Source of the DNA: Brevibacterium epidermidis NBRC 14811
Lineage (GTDB): Bacteria; Actinomycetota; Actinomycetes; Actinomycetales; Brevibacteriaceae
NCBI RefSeq assembly: GCF_001570805.1
Contig: NZ_BCSJ01000013.1
Coordinates: 248,001 to 312,000 of the forward strand
DNA length: 64,000 nucleotides
Direction of reading: 5' to 3'
Every line of letters begins with the position of its first letter. Positions within the stretch are counted from its first letter, which is position 1. The notes under the pieces are model-generated. The model was not told the origin of the DNA. It worked only from the letters and a program-made list of their open reading frames with translations, and searched no databases. This document shows positions 27,177 through 37,423 of this stretch, one piece after another. The translations under genes were made by a program, and so were the position numbers.

Positions 27177-28106
27177 TCAGCCGACGGTGACAAGGTCTTT
27201 GAGGCTTTCGAAGGTCTTCGGTCCGATGCCTTTGACGAGCAGCAGATCTTCGACGCTGGCGAACGGCTGTTGGCTGCGGTGGCTGATGATCGCCTCGGCG
27301 GTGACAGGTCCGACTCCGGGCAGGGTCTCCAAGGTGGTGGCATCGGCGGTGTTGAGATCGACTTTTCCGGCCGACCCGGGTTCCGCACCGTTTGCCCCGG
27401 CTGATGCGTCGGCGGTTCCCGCAGAACTGCCACCGGCCCCTCCTGCCGCTGCTCCCCCAGCTCCGCCCGCCCCAGAACCATCAGACCCGGTCCCGTTCTG
27501 ACCGGTCCCGTCCGTCCCAGCTCCAGCGACATCTCCTGCTGGTTCTTCTCCCTCCTTCGGGATGTGGATCTGCTCACCATCGGCGAGCACACGCGCCAGA
27601 TTCACGGCCTCGCTGTCAGCTCCCGCGCTCAGTCCGCCTGCGGCTTCGACGGCGTCTTGGACCCGCGCGCCCGCTTTCAGTGTGACCACGGAGGGTTCTT
27701 TCACAGCTCCGGTGATGTGGACGATCACTGTCCCGTTCGAATTCGCTGCCTTCGCCGAGGCGGCTCCCTCCTTTCCGTCGGCTGTTCCCGCCGCGCCGTC
27801 GCCCGTTTCTGCCCCGCTTTCAGTCCCAGCCGGCGACTGACCGGCGCCTGCGCCCTGCTCGGCCACGGGATCGCCGCCGTCCGGTGATTGCTGCGGCGCG
27901 GGTCGGAAGAGGAAGAAGGCGAGCACGAGGATTCCGACCGTGGCGATGCCGACAGCTACCAGAACGGGCAGCCGCACACGACGGGGCTCGACGGGTTCCT
28001 CGTCACCGGCGGTATCGGCGGTATAGACATCGCCGGGCACCCAACCGCCGCGCTCGGCACTGGCGCCCAGGAGGCCGGCGAATCGATCATCCGGAGACAC
28101 AGCCAT
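27177..28106 (-). CDS. comEA: ComEA-like DNA receptor protein
   Basis: The 309-residue protein has a cytoplasmic N-terminus, one membrane helix (~47-68), an Ala/Gly/Glu-rich spacer and an SLBB-type domain (~123-180, VIVHITGAVKEPSVV). A second long Gly/Thr/Ser/Ala linker (~185-248) precedes a C-terminal helix-hairpin-helix pair (~250-309, VDLNTADATTLETLPGVGP). This is the Gram-positive ComEA layout: DNA is bound outside the membrane and handed to ComEC. ATG 28106 is 6 bases from TAACGT, so the mRNA is probably leaderless. Confidence 0.9.
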   Translation of the reverse strand: MAVSPDDRFAGLLGASAERGGWVPGDVYTADTAGDEEPVEPRRVRLPVLVAVGIATVGILVLAFFLFRPAPQQSPDGGDPVAEQGAGAGQSPAGTESGAETGDGAAGTADGKEGAASAKAANSNGTVIVHITGAVKEPSVVTLKAGARVQDAVEAAGGLSAGADSEAVNLARVLADGEQIHIPKEGEEPAGDVAGAGTDGTGQNGTGSDGSGAGGAGGAAAGGAGGSSAGTADASAGANGAEPGSAGKVDLNTADATTLETLPGVGPVTAEAIISHRSQQPFASVEDLLLVKGIGPKTFESLKDLVTVG

Positions 28107-28112
28107 GGTCCG

Positions 28113-28118
28113 ACGTTA
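28113..28118 (-). promoter_or_regulatory. -10 box TAACGT for comEA (leaderless)
   Basis: On the minus strand TAACGT ends 6 bases before the comEA ATG. Confidence 0.6.
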
Positions 28119-28194
28119 GGCACCGCAAACAGTTGGCTGCCAGAGCAGAGACTGGGCCTGTGGAAAGGACGTCTGCGTCCACAGGGCTGAGGAG

Positions 28195-28209
28195 CTCAAG
28201 TCACTTGAG
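28195..28209 (-). terminator. Weak palindrome after the DegV gene
   Basis: CTCAAGT-C-ACTTGAG lies 25 bases past the DegV stop on the minus strand. A second imperfect hairpin (CTGTGG...CCACAG) follows at about 28159-28184. Confidence 0.35.
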
Positions 28210-28233
28210 TGTCCCCAGGCTGGAGTGGGTGAG

Positions 28234-29109
28234 TCAGGGTTTCGTCTGCACGGTCACACCGACCGTGCCGGGACCCACATGGGCGGTGATGATCGTCGAC
28301 AGCGTCCTGAATGAGGGCTCATATCCGAGTTCGCGCAGCCGTGTGCTCAGCAGTTCGGCATCGGCTGTGTCCATCTCCCCTTCGGCGTTCTGCAGCTCGA
28401 CGTGCACGGTGTCCTCGGGCTCGGCCACCTCGGCGGCGGCCTGAGTGACAAGAGTGACGATCTTCTCCAACGCTTTGGTCCGGGTGCGCACCCGGGCGAG
28501 CGGAACGACGATTCCGGCGTTGAGGCCGAGCACGGGAACGATCTGCAGGGCCCGGCCCAGCAACGATGATGCGGCACCGATCCGGCCGCCTCGGCGCAGG
28601 TATTCGAGGCTTCCCGGGGCGAATACGGAACGGGTCTCTGCCGCGCACCAGTCAGCGATGGTTCCGGCGATCGATTCGGTGTCGAGTCCCTGCTGGATCC
28701 CGGCCACGGCCACAGACAGTGCCCCGGCCAATCCCGCCGAGGTGGTCCTCGAGTCGACGACATCGACGAGGATGTCCTCGGCTTCGGCAGCGGTGACCGC
28801 GGAATCGCGGGTGCCGGAGAGTTCGCCGGACATCGTCACGACGATGATGGCTTCGGCTCCGTCCTCGCGCAACCTGGCATAGGCTTCGGAGAACTGGGCC
28901 GGGGTGGCCATAGAAGTGGTAACCTCGGTGCCGTCGGTCATCTTCGCGCACAGGTGCTCGGCATCGACTTCACCGTCGGCGAAGGCGACTCCGCCGATGA
29001 GCACTGTCAGCGGCACCACAGCGAAGAGGCCGCCGGTGGCCCCTTTCAGCTCTTCGCGTTCGTCAGCGGAGAGCTGTGCCGTGGAGTCGGTGACCAGCCC
29101 GATTCTCAT
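28234..29109 (-). CDS. DegV-family fatty-acid-binding protein
   Basis: The 291-residue protein has the two-domain DegV fold: IGLVTDSTAQLS at the start, TSMATPAQFSEAY, and IIVVTMSGELSGTRDSA, the Ser-containing lipid-head contact loop, then DSRTTSAGLAG and a C-terminal half with YLRRGGRIG. DegV/FakB proteins present fatty acids to a FakA kinase in many Gram-positives. No fakA gene is in the window. The ATG overlaps the stop of the upstream dehydrogenase (ATGA). Confidence 0.88.
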   Translation of the reverse strand: MRIGLVTDSTAQLSADEREELKGATGGLFAVVPLTVLIGGVAFADGEVDAEHLCAKMTDGTEVTTSMATPAQFSEAYARLREDGAEAIIVVTMSGELSGTRDSAVTAAEAEDILVDVVDSRTTSAGLAGALSVAVAGIQQGLDTESIAGTIADWCAAETRSVFAPGSLEYLRRGGRIGAASSLLGRALQIVPVLGLNAGIVVPLARVRTRTKALEKIVTLVTQAAAEVAEPEDTVHVELQNAEGEMDTADAELLSTRLRELGYEPSFRTLSTIITAHVGPGTVGVTVQTKP

Positions 29110-30413
29110 GGACGGCCCAGAGCTCGGTAGGTCCAGCCCGCTGCCCGCCACAATTCGGGAGTGAGCACATTGCGGCCGTCGACGAGCACCTTCCCGCGCA
29201 CGAGTTCAGCGGTGGCTGCCGGGTCGAGATCGCGGTATTCGCGCCATTCTGTCAGCAGCAGCACGGCTTCGGCCCCGCTGATCGCCTCGGCGGTGTCGGC
29301 GACGTAGTTGAGCTCGGGGAACGACTTCTTTGCGTTGTCGATCGCCTGCGGATCGGTGACGGTGACCAGACCGCCCTGCGTGGCGATGAGCCGAGCCACG
29401 GCCAGAGCCGGGGAGTCACGGACGTCGTCGCTGTCGGGTTTGAATGCGGCACCGAGGACGGTGATCTTCTTGCCGATGAACGATCCGCCCAGGGCGTCGC
29501 GCGCGATGTCGACCATGCGCACTCGCCGACGCATGTTGATCGAGTCGATCTCCTTGAGGAAGGCCACTGCCTGATCGGCGCCGAGCTCTCCGGCCCGGGC
29601 CATGAACGCACGGATGTCCTTGGGCAGGCAGCCGCCGCCGAAGCCGAGTCCGGCGTTGAGGAATTTGCGGCCGATCCGGTCATCCATGCCGATGGCATCG
29701 GCGAGCTGGGTGACATCGGCGCCCGAGGCCTCGCAGAGTTCGGCCATGGCATTGATGAACGAGATCTTCGTGGCCAGGAACGAATTCGCCGCCGTCTTGA
29801 CCAGCTCGGCAGTCGCGAAGTCCGTGATCATCCGCGGAGTGTCTTCGGCGAGGATCGAGGCGTACACCTCGTCGAGGGTCGCAGCCGCCGCCTGCCCGGG
29901 TTCGCCATCGGCGACACCGTAGACCAGACGATTCGGGTGGAGAGTGTCTTCGACCGCATGGCCTTCACGCAGGAACTCCGGGTTCCACATCATTGCGGCC
30001 CCGGTGTCGGCGATGACTCCGGCCAGACGCTCGGCGGTGCCCACCGGAACGGTCGACTTTCCCACAACCACTGACGCCGCAGTCAGGTGCGGGTGCAGCG
30101 ATTCCACGGCCGCATCGACATAGGTGACATCGGCGGCGAACTCCCCGGGCTTCTGCGGAGTGCCCACGCACACGAAGTGCACTGTGGCGTCAGCGGCGCG
30201 GGAGACGTCGGTGGTGAATTCGAGCTTTCCGCGCTCCTGAGCCTTCACGAGGAGTTCACTCAGTCCCGGTTCGAAGAAGGGCGGTCGGCCCGAAGTCAGT
30301 GCCTCGACCTTCTCGGTATCGACGTCTACTCCCGTGACCTCATGGCCCAGTGACGCCATGGCCGCCGCATGAACCGCGCCCAGATATCCGCAACCGATGA
30401 CTGAAATCTTCAA
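29106..30413 (-). CDS. UDP-glucose 6-dehydrogenase family protein
   Basis: The 435-residue enzyme has the Rossmann motif VIGCGYLG near its start, FVCVGTPQ, MMWNPEFLREG, and the catalytic Cys C262 in GFGGGCLPKDI. A C-terminal nucleotide-sugar domain contains GAAFKPDSDDVRDSPA. It oxidises a UDP- or GDP-hexose to the uronate with two NAD, for envelope polysaccharides. A TTG at 30413 starts LKISVIGCGYLG and has AGGAGAG upstream; frames further upstream would put 17 extra residues before the Rossmann strand. It is coupled to degV downstream. Confidence 0.9.
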   Translation of the reverse strand: MKISVIGCGYLGAVHAAAMASLGHEVTGVDVDTEKVEALTSGRPPFFEPGLSELLVKAQERGKLEFTTDVSRAADATVHFVCVGTPQKPGEFAADVTYVDAAVESLHPHLTAASVVVGKSTVPVGTAERLAGVIADTGAAMMWNPEFLREGHAVEDTLHPNRLVYGVADGEPGQAAAATLDEVYASILAEDTPRMITDFATAELVKTAANSFLATKISFINAMAELCEASGADVTQLADAIGMDDRIGRKFLNAGLGFGGGCLPKDIRAFMARAGELGADQAVAFLKEIDSINMRRRVRMVDIARDALGGSFIGKKITVLGAAFKPDSDDVRDSPALAVARLIATQGGLVTVTDPQAIDNAKKSFPELNYVADTAEAISGAEAVLLLTEWREYRDLDPAATAELVRGKVLVDGRNVLTPELWRAAGWTYRALGRP

Positions 30414-30495
30414 ACCGAGCTCTCCTGGGAATAGGCATGCGTTTTCGACCACACTATATGCCACCCGGTTGCACGATATGTGGAGGTTGAAACAG

Positions 30496-30501
30496 TAGGC
30501 T
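30496..30501 (+). promoter_or_regulatory. -10 box TAGGCT for the gene at 30509 (leaderless)
   Basis: TAGGCT ends 7 bases before the GTG at 30509. Confidence 0.6.
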
Positions 30502-30508
30502 TGGAATT

Positions 30509-31225
30509 GTGAAGCGTTTCCTTGATTTCCTCACCAACTCACCGGCCGCCGTGACGTTTGCCGTGCTCACCGTGCTCGGCATCGTGGCCTTCGCCATCCC
30601 CGGGCTGCACTCCGCAGCCTGGATCATCGGGCTCGTGCTGTGCCTCGGCGTGATCGCCGCACTGCTGATGTTCCACGGCGAATGGCGACGTGCCCAGCAG
30701 CAGATCGACGCACTGCGACAGCAGCTCAGCGTCGAACGCGGCCGGATGGACACTGTCGGACTCACCCCGGTGGAGGACACGGTCGAGCTGCTTCCCGATG
30801 AGCGTCGCGCCCGCCGCATCCTCGAACTCATCCCGGACTCGTCGGGCCTCATCCAGTCGCTGCGTCTCGACGCTACCTTCGCCACCGTCGCCGTCGACGA
30901 GCTCGAACCGCTCACCACCTTCTGTGCCGAGTTCAAGAAGGCCAGCTTCGACAACCCGCGCTCGCACACGGCGTTCATGAACCTCTATCGGGCCGCTGAG
31001 GGACTGTCGATCTGGGTGAAGGAGGAGACTCGGACCTCCCCCGACGATTCCGGTGTCCGTGAAATCCGTCCCGGCGATGCCCGCAAGGACGGCTGGCGCG
31101 GCTACACCGAAGCCCAGAGCCGCGGCGAACGCCTCAGCGACGACTTCGTCTCCTCCCGGTGGGAGTTCAATCAGACGGCACTCGAACTCGGACTCGTCAC
31201 GGGCACCCCGCCGTTCAACGACTGA
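30509..31225 (+). CDS. Two-helix membrane protein with coiled coil, unrecognised
   Basis: The 238-residue protein has two membrane segments (~13-32 and ~37-56) and a short charged coiled coil (~58-82, EWRRAQQQIDALRQQL). A soluble cytoplasmic domain (~90-238) contains LDATFATVAVDELEPL and SRWEFNQTALELGL. I do not recognise the family. It stands alone between the divergent ugd-like gene and convergent nadE, with its own leaderless promoter and a strong terminator. Confidence 0.7.
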   Translation: MKRFLDFLTNSPAAVTFAVLTVLGIVAFAIPGLHSAAWIIGLVLCLGVIAALLMFHGEWRRAQQQIDALRQQLSVERGRMDTVGLTPVEDTVELLPDERRARRILELIPDSSGLIQSLRLDATFATVAVDELEPLTTFCAEFKKASFDNPRSHTAFMNLYRAAEGLSIWVKEETRTSPDDSGVREIRPGDARKDGWRGYTEAQSRGERLSDDFVSSRWEFNQTALELGLVTGTPPFND

Positions 31226-31248
31226 GTCGAATCACCCTGAGAATTCAA

Positions 31249-31283
31249 GAAGCGCCCCGGTCGTTCGACGACCGGGGCGCTTC
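31249..31283. terminator. Bidirectional terminator between the gene at 30509 and nadE
   Basis: A 15-bp stem (GAAGCGCCCCGGTCG and its complement) with loop TTCGA is followed on the plus strand by TTC-rich sequence. Confidence 0.85.
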
Positions 31284-31340
31284 TTCATCAGCGGCTGAAC
31301 CCGAAATGACAGTCCCTGTGCGGGGAGGACAGGATCCTGG

Positions 31341-32174
31341 TCAGTGCCGGATCCACCAGGTGTCCGTCGGAGCCACAGGGGTGCGACGTTTGTGTTCCGA
31401 CCGGCGGTACTTCTCGATGAGCGCCGAGGCGGCTGCGGGCTCGATCTCCTTCCCCTCGAGGAAGTCATCGATCTGGTCGTAGGTCAGACCCAGCGACGAT
31501 TCGTCCGTCTGGCCGGGTTCGTCATCGAGCAGGTCCGCGGTCGGAACCTTGACGATGAGATGTTCGGGAGCACCGAGGTGGCGCAGCAGTTCCCGTCCCT
31601 GCCTTTTGTTCAGACCCGCCAGGGGAACGACGTCGGCCGCACCGTCACCGAACTTCGTGAAGAACCCGGTGACCGCCTCGGCGGCATGATCGGTGCCGAC
31701 GACGAGAGCTTTCTTCTCCCCCGCGAGTTCGAACTGGGCGATCATCCGCATCCGGGCCTTGACGTTGCCCTTGCCGAAGTCGGTGATCGGGCTTCCAGCG
31801 GCCTTCTCGTACTCGTCGGCCGCCGCATCCGTGGCGGCACCGATGTTGATCGCCAGCTCATGATCGGCGCCGATGAAGGACAGCGCGTCCTGGGCGTCCG
31901 ACTCATCGGTCTGCACATGATGGGGCAGGCGCACGGCCCAGAACTCGGCCTCGGCACCGCGGCGGCGCAGATCCTCAACGGCCAGCTGGCAGAGCCTGCC
32001 GGCCAGAGTGGAGTCCTGTCCGCCGCTGATGCCGAGCACGAGGCCTTTGACACCGGTGGTGAGCACATAGTCGACGAGGAATTCGACCCGTCGGACCACC
32101 TCGGTGGCGGGGTCGATCTGTGGCCGCACGCCGAGGGCGTGTCGGATCTCGTCCTGAACTCTGTCGTTCGTCAT
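31341..32174 (-). CDS. nadE: Ammonia-dependent NAD+ synthetase
   Basis: NadE amidates nicotinic-acid adenine dinucleotide to NAD. The 277-residue protein has the PP-loop ATP motif SGGQDST (50-56), VGTDHAAEAVTGFFTKFGDG and LNKRQGRELLRHLG. It lacks the N-terminal nitrilase domain of glutamine-dependent enzymes, so it uses ammonia directly. Length matches E. coli NadE. ATG 32174 is chosen; the frame is open further up but gives no conserved sequence. Confidence 0.94.
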   Translation of the reverse strand: MTNDRVQDEIRHALGVRPQIDPATEVVRRVEFLVDYVLTTGVKGLVLGISGGQDSTLAGRLCQLAVEDLRRRGAEAEFWAVRLPHHVQTDESDAQDALSFIGADHELAINIGAATDAAADEYEKAAGSPITDFGKGNVKARMRMIAQFELAGEKKALVVGTDHAAEAVTGFFTKFGDGAADVVPLAGLNKRQGRELLRHLGAPEHLIVKVPTADLLDDEPGQTDESSLGLTYDQIDDFLEGKEIEPAAASALIEKYRRSEHKRRTPVAPTDTWWIRH

Positions 32175-32253
32175 GCACTCACCAGTCGTAGTCGAGGGGG
32201 CGATGCGCCGCTGTCCGGCGCCCGTACCCATGCAGTCTCCCAGAAGCTGTGTT

Positions 32254-32271
32254 ACGGCGATGTATCGCCGT
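32254..32271 (-). terminator. Small hairpin after leuS
   Basis: ACGGCGAT and ATCGCCGT face each other across 2 bases, 4 bases beyond the leuS stop. Confidence 0.4.
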
Positions 32272-32275
32272 GTCC

Positions 32276-35191
32276 TCAGGCGTCGGGAACGATGTTGACG
32301 AGCTTCGGCGCGCGCACGATCACCTTGCGCACTCCGGCTCCGCCGAGGGCCTTGACGGCGTTCGGCGATTCGAGAGCCAGCTTCTCCAGCTCGTCGGCGG
32401 AGATGTCCGGAGCGACCTCGAGCCGTGCACGCACCTTGCCCTTGACCTGGACCACGCAGGTCACGGTCTCGGCGACGAGGTGGTTCGGATCCGCCTCGGG
32501 GAACGCCGCATAGGTGACCGTCGACTTGTGTCCGAGGCGCGACCACAGCTCTTCGGCCAGGTGCGGGGCAAAGGGCGCGAGCATGATCGTCAGCGGTTCG
32601 AGGACCTCCCGGGTCGCGCCGCCCTGCTTGGTGGCGTGGTTGGTGAGCACGATGAGCTTCGAGATCGCGGTGTTGAACCGCAGATTGTCCATGTCCTCAC
32701 GCACGCCGTCGATGACCTGGTGGAGGACCTTGAGCGATTCGGCGTCGGCCTCACCGTCGGCGACCACGGACTCGCCGGTGGTCTCGTCGACGAAGAGTCG
32801 CCACACGCGCTGCAGGAAACGTTGGGCACCGACGACCGCGCGAGTGTCCCAGGGACGGTCCTGTTCCAGAGGACCCATCGACATCTCGTAGACGCGGAAG
32901 GTGTCGGCACCGAAAGCGTCGTACATCTCGTCGGGCATGACGGAGTTCTTCAGCGACTTGCCGATCTTTCCGTACTCACGGTTGACCTGCTCGCCGTTGA
33001 ACCAGAAGGTCAGCTCACCGTTCGATTCGGTCTTCTCCTCCACCTCAGCGGCGGGGACGTAGACACCACGGGAATCGGTGTATGCGTAAGCCTGGATGTA
33101 CCCCTGGTTGACCAGACGGTGGAACGGCTCGGACGAGGAGATATGTCCGAGGTCGAAGAGGATCTTGTGCCAGAACCGGGCGTAGAGCAGGTGGAGCACA
33201 GCGTGCTCCTGCCCGCCGACGTAGAGGTCGGCGCCGCCGCGCGGCTTCGAAGGCCGCGGTCCCAGCCAGTACTTCTCGTTGGCGGGGTCGACGAGGCGGT
33301 CGGCGTTGTGCGGGTCCGCGTAGCGCAGCTGGTACCACGACGATCCCGCCCAGTTGGGCATCGTGTTCGTCTCACGCTGGTAGATCTTCGGGCCGTCACC
33401 GAGGTCGAGTTCGACGCTCGTCCATTCCTGGTTCCGGCTCAGCGCCGGCTCGGGACGACTGTCGGCATCGTCGGGCGCATAGGTGCGCGGTGCGAAGTCG
33501 TCGACCTCGGGCAGCTGGACGGGCAGCATCTCATCGGGCAGAGCGATGGGAGTGCCGTTCTCGTCGTAGACGATCGGGAACGGTTCGCCCCAGTAGCGCT
33601 GGCGGGAGAACAGCCAGTCGCGCAGACGGTACTGAGTGGATTCGGTGGCCAGGCCCTTGCCGGCCAGCCATTCGGTGACCTTGGCCTTCGCTGCATCGAT
33701 TTCGAGACCGTTGATGTCGATCTCGGCGTTGGCAGAGTTGATCATCACACCGGTGCCGGTGAACGGAGCGTCCTCATCGTGGTCGGCCGGAGGCTGCACG
33801 GTGCGGATATAGGGCAGTCCGAAGGCCTTCGCGAAGTCCCAGTCACGCGCGTCTTCGGCGGGCACAGCCATGATCGCTCCGGTGCCGTAGCCCATGAGGA
33901 CGTAGTCGGCGATGAAGATCGGAACCTGCACCCCGGTGGCCGGGTTGAGCGCATACGAGCCGGTGAAGATGCCGGTCTTCTCCCGGCTCTGCTGCCGGTC
34001 GGCGTCGGTCTTGGCCGCGGCGGCGCGCTGGTAGGCGGCGATCGCCTCGGCGGGGGTGGCCTCTCCCCCACGCCAGGACTCGGGCGTGGACGCATCCCAG
34101 GTCTGCGCTGTCAGTGAGGCGACCTGCGGGTGTTCGGGGCTGAGGACCAGGTAGGTGGCGCCGAACAGGGTATCCGGGCGGGTGGTGTAGACCTCGATTT
34201 CAGAGGTCTCGTCACCGGCGACGGGCAGGCGCAGCAGGGCGCCCTTCGACCGGCCGATCCAGTTGACCTGCATCGCGTGGATCGCATGCGGCCAGTCCAG
34301 ACCGTCGAGGTCGTCGATGAGGCGGTCGGCGTAGGCGGTGATGCGCATGTTCCACTGACGCAGACGGCGGGTGAAGACCGGGTAGTTTCCGCGTTCGGAC
34401 AGACCTTCGGCGGTGACCTCCTCATTGGCCAGCACGGTGCCCAGTCCGGGGCACCAGTTGACCGGGGATTCGGAGACGTAGGCCAGACGGAAGTCCTGCA
34501 GGACGTTCTCCCGCTCGGCCGGGTTCAGATCCGACCAGGCGCGACCGTCGGGGGTGGGGCGTGCGCCGGAGGCGAACTGCTCGATGAGCGTGTCGATCGG
34601 ACGAGCCGCACCCTTGGCCTCACCGTCGGGGGTGGTCGCCTCGGGGTCGTACCAGGAGTTGAAGATCTGCAGGAAGATCCACTGCGTCCATTTGACAAAT
34701 TCGTCGTCGGTCGTGGCGAAGCGGCGGCGCACGTCGTGGGCCAGGCCCAGGCGACGCAGCTGCTCGGTCATGTTCGCGATATTGGCATCGGTGGTGATGC
34801 GCGGGTGCTGACCGGTCTGCACCGCGTAGAGATCGGCGGGCAGTCCGAAGGCGTCATAGGACAGAGCGTGCATGACATTGTGTCCGCGCATGCGCTGGTA
34901 ACGGCCGTAGACGTCGGTACCGAGGTAGCCCAGCGGGTGGCCGACGTGCAGTCCCACGCCGGAGGGGTACGGGAACATGTCCATGATGTACAGGGACTCG
35001 CGCTGGCTCAGGTCGGCCGGCGGAGCGTAGGGCGACGAGACATCCTGGGAGTCAAGCTCGCCGAGGTCTCCGGTGGGGTTCGGGGTGTGGAACGTGCCCG
35101 ATTCCTCCCAAGTGCGCTGCCAAGACTTCTCGATCTTTTCGGCCAGCGCCGCGTCATAGCGGAAACCGGTCTCCTCAGGGTTCGTCGTCAT
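32276..35191 (-). CDS. leuS: Leucyl-tRNA synthetase
   Basis: This 971-residue class Ia synthetase has HVGH at 82-85 (HIGH motif), a CP1 editing domain with the T-R-P-D-T-L-F signature (~355), and KIGKS at about 740-744 in place of KMSKS, as is common in actinobacterial LeuRS. An anticodon-binding domain and C-terminal tail follow. The ATG at 35191 has AAGGAAGG upstream. It charges tRNA-Leu in the cytoplasm. No T-box leader is visible upstream. Confidence 0.96.
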   Translation of the reverse strand: MTTNPEETGFRYDAALAEKIEKSWQRTWEESGTFHTPNPTGDLGELDSQDVSSPYAPPADLSQRESLYIMDMFPYPSGVGLHVGHPLGYLGTDVYGRYQRMRGHNVMHALSYDAFGLPADLYAVQTGQHPRITTDANIANMTEQLRRLGLAHDVRRRFATTDDEFVKWTQWIFLQIFNSWYDPEATTPDGEAKGAARPIDTLIEQFASGARPTPDGRAWSDLNPAERENVLQDFRLAYVSESPVNWCPGLGTVLANEEVTAEGLSERGNYPVFTRRLRQWNMRITAYADRLIDDLDGLDWPHAIHAMQVNWIGRSKGALLRLPVAGDETSEIEVYTTRPDTLFGATYLVLSPEHPQVASLTAQTWDASTPESWRGGEATPAEAIAAYQRAAAAKTDADRQQSREKTGIFTGSYALNPATGVQVPIFIADYVLMGYGTGAIMAVPAEDARDWDFAKAFGLPYIRTVQPPADHDEDAPFTGTGVMINSANAEIDINGLEIDAAKAKVTEWLAGKGLATESTQYRLRDWLFSRQRYWGEPFPIVYDENGTPIALPDEMLPVQLPEVDDFAPRTYAPDDADSRPEPALSRNQEWTSVELDLGDGPKIYQRETNTMPNWAGSSWYQLRYADPHNADRLVDPANEKYWLGPRPSKPRGGADLYVGGQEHAVLHLLYARFWHKILFDLGHISSSEPFHRLVNQGYIQAYAYTDSRGVYVPAAEVEEKTESNGELTFWFNGEQVNREYGKIGKSLKNSVMPDEMYDAFGADTFRVYEMSMGPLEQDRPWDTRAVVGAQRFLQRVWRLFVDETTGESVVADGEADAESLKVLHQVIDGVREDMDNLRFNTAISKLIVLTNHATKQGGATREVLEPLTIMLAPFAPHLAEELWSRLGHKSTVTYAAFPEADPNHLVAETVTCVVQVKGKVRARLEVAPDISADELEKLALESPNAVKALGGAGVRKVIVRAPKLVNIVPDA

Positions 35192-35316
35192 TACCTTCCT
35201 TCGCTGAACAGACGTGAGCGGGTTCCGACCATCGTACTCTGAACGTCCCTTGATTCGACTTGGATAGACTGCTCGCAGGGCAGCGGACGCCGGTTATCAC
35301 GGCAAACGTGATCGAT

Positions 35317-35345
35317 TTCACTGAGACCCGGCCGAACTGTAAGAT
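35317..35345 (+). promoter_or_regulatory. Promoter for the acyl-CoA ligase gene
   Basis: TTCACT at 35317-35322 and TAAGAT at 35340-35345 are separated by 17 bases. The leader of ~30 bases carries AAGGAG at 35371-35376. Confidence 0.55.
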
Positions 35346-35380
35346 AACCGAGCAGTAACTTACGTCCTCGAAGGAGACTC

Positions 35381-37189
35381 ATGAGCCCAACGACCATGCC
35401 GCAGTCGTCAACACCCGTCGTAGGTTTCGAGGTCGATACCACCTCGTCGACGACCGACATCTTCCTCGGCACAGTAGCCGAGGACCCCAGCCGCCCTCTG
35501 GTCGCCAAGCCGGACGGAGACGGCTGGTTGGACTTGACCGCGGCCGAATTCCTCGCAGAGGTCAAGGCGGCCGCAAAGGGACTCATCGCCTTGGGTGTCG
35601 GAGTCGGCGACCGGATCGCGATCTTCGGACCCACCTCGTATGAGTGGACGCTCAGCGACTACGCCGTCTGGTACGCCGGCGGAATCTCCGTTCCCTTCTA
35701 CGACACCTCCTCGGAGAGCCAGCTCAACTGGATGCTCACCGACGCCGATGTCACGCGTGGGCTCGTCGCCAGCGCCGAGCATGCCGACCGGGTGCGGGCA
35801 GCGGCTAAGGCCGCCGGACGCGAAGAGCCGGCCCTTCGGGTCTGGGATGAAGGCGCCTTCGCCGATCTCGCCGAAGCCGGCAAGGACATCAGCGATGAGG
35901 AGCTCGAAGCAGTCCGCTCACAGGTCGGTTCCGAATCCGTGGCCACGATCATCTACACCTCCGGCACCACCGGCAAGCCCAAGGGTTGCGTACTCACACA
36001 CGCGAACTTCGTCCAGACCGCCCAGGCCGCCCGCCAGCAGATCCCCAGTGTTCTGGGTACGGAGATGCGCTGCCTGCTGTTCCTGCCGCAGGCTCACGTC
36101 TTCGCCCGGTTCATCGAGGTCCTGGCCATCAGCAACGGCGCGCTGCTCGCCCATCAGTCGGATCTGACGAAGCTCACCGACGCCATGGGCAGCTTCCGCC
36201 CGACGTTCATCCTCGGTGTTCCGCGCGTCTTCGAGAAGGTCTTCAACGCCGCACTGGCCAATGCTCAGTCAGGTGGCAAGGAGAAGATCTTCCGCCGCGC
36301 CGAGCAGGTCGCCGTCGCGTATTCAAAGGCTTTGGACGCCGGCAAGGTGCCGACCAGCCTCAAGCTCCAGCACGCCCTGTTCGACAAGCTCGTCTATTCG
36401 AAGCTGCGTGCGGTCATGGGCAACAAGGTCACCCACGCGGTCTCCGGCGGTGGCGCACTCGGCGCTCACCTCGGTCATTTCTTCCGCGGACTGGGCATCA
36501 TCGTCCTCGAAGGCTACGGACTCACCGAGACCACGGCCCCGATCACCGTCAATGTGCCTGAGAAGTCGAAGATCGGAACCGTCGGCGTGCCTCTGCCCGG
36601 AGTCTCCGTGGCGATCGCTCCCGACGGTGAGATCCTGGCCAAGGGTGTGCCGGTCTTCCGCGAGTACTGGAACAACCCGGAGGCCACGGCCAAGGAGTTC
36701 CACGACGGTTGGTTCGGCACCGGCGACCTCGGCTCCCTCGACGAGGACGGTTACCTGACGATCAACGGCCGCAAGAAGGAGATCATCGTGACCTCCAGCG
36801 GCAAGAACATCGCCCCGGCTCCGCTCGAGGATGTCCTGCGTCGTCACCCGATCATCGGTCAGCCGGTTCTCGTCGGTGAGAACCGCAAGTTCGTCTCCGC
36901 TCTGATCTTCCTCGATTCGGAGATGCTGCCGGGCTGGCTGAAGAACCATGATCTGCCGCAGATGGATCTGCGCGAAGCCGCCGACGATGATGCGATCCAG
37001 GCCGAAGTGGCCAAGGCCGTCGAGCAGATGAATAAGACCGTCTCGCGCGCCGAAGGGGTCAAGAAGTTCAAGATCCTGCCGATCGAACTCACCGAGGAGA
37101 ACGGCTACCTCTCGGCCAAGCAGTCGGTCAAGCGTCACCTCATCAACAAGGATTTCGCCGCCGATATCGACGCGCTCTACGCCAGCTGA
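35381..37189 (+). CDS. Long-chain acyl-CoA synthetase (AMP-binding, FadD15 type)
   Basis: The 602-residue enzyme of the ANL superfamily activates fatty acids as acyl-AMP and then acyl-CoA. Motifs seen are P-loop YTSGTTGKPKG (~191-201), the LEGYGLTETTAP block (~375-390), GWFGTGDLG and the hinge with K-K-E-I-I-V-T-S-S-G-K-N-I-A-P. The ATG at 35381 has AAGGAG five bases upstream. The 600-residue size and LEGYGLTE wording match mycobacterial FadD15-like enzymes. Chain length cannot be told. Confidence 0.9.
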   Translation: MSPTTMPQSSTPVVGFEVDTTSSTTDIFLGTVAEDPSRPLVAKPDGDGWLDLTAAEFLAEVKAAAKGLIALGVGVGDRIAIFGPTSYEWTLSDYAVWYAGGISVPFYDTSSESQLNWMLTDADVTRGLVASAEHADRVRAAAKAAGREEPALRVWDEGAFADLAEAGKDISDEELEAVRSQVGSESVATIIYTSGTTGKPKGCVLTHANFVQTAQAARQQIPSVLGTEMRCLLFLPQAHVFARFIEVLAISNGALLAHQSDLTKLTDAMGSFRPTFILGVPRVFEKVFNAALANAQSGGKEKIFRRAEQVAVAYSKALDAGKVPTSLKLQHALFDKLVYSKLRAVMGNKVTHAVSGGGALGAHLGHFFRGLGIIVLEGYGLTETTAPITVNVPEKSKIGTVGVPLPGVSVAIAPDGEILAKGVPVFREYWNNPEATAKEFHDGWFGTGDLGSLDEDGYLTINGRKKEIIVTSSGKNIAPAPLEDVLRRHPIIGQPVLVGENRKFVSALIFLDSEMLPGWLKNHDLPQMDLREAADDDAIQAEVAKAVEQMNKTVSRAEGVKKFKILPIELTEENGYLSAKQSVKRHLINKDFAADIDALYAS

Positions 37190-37238
37190 GGCACAGCCGC
37201 TGTCGGCGACGGACAGCCGCCGGTCACAGCTCGCGGGC

Positions 37239-37278
37239 ACGGCCCGGGCACGGACTCGAACGGTCCGTCCCGGGCCGT
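37239..37278 (+). terminator. Terminator after the acyl-CoA ligase gene
   Basis: ACGGCCCGGG and CCCGGGCCGT form the outer stem and CACGGAC/GGTCCGT the inner one, around loop TCGAAC. Confidence 0.65.
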
Positions 37279-37353
37279 CGTCGTCCCGCCTCGGCGACGG
37301 TGGACTTCTGTCACCGAGGAGGACGGTGCGTCGGTGACGTCGTCCCGCCTCGG
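37279..37353 (+). repeat. Direct repeat of 16 bases upstream of the GST-like gene
   Basis: CGTCGTCCCGCCTCGG occurs at 37279-37294 and again at 37338-37353. The first copy extends into an exact CCGCCTCGGCGA motif (37286-37297); the second has T for C in the same place. Confidence 0.7.
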
Positions 37354-37423
37354 TGAGGGCTTGCCTCAGCGTCGTAAGCTGAGGACAGTAGTCGCACTCA
37401 CCGATCTCATTGGAGGCAGCGTC

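Noticed and set aside
32249..34117. A 622-codon open frame antisense to leuS
   Set aside because: It mirrors the leuS codon pattern and shows no recognisable domain; leuS is certain.
35192..35380. T-box or other riboswitch upstream of leuS
   Set aside because: No T-box core sequence or specifier-loop pattern is visible.
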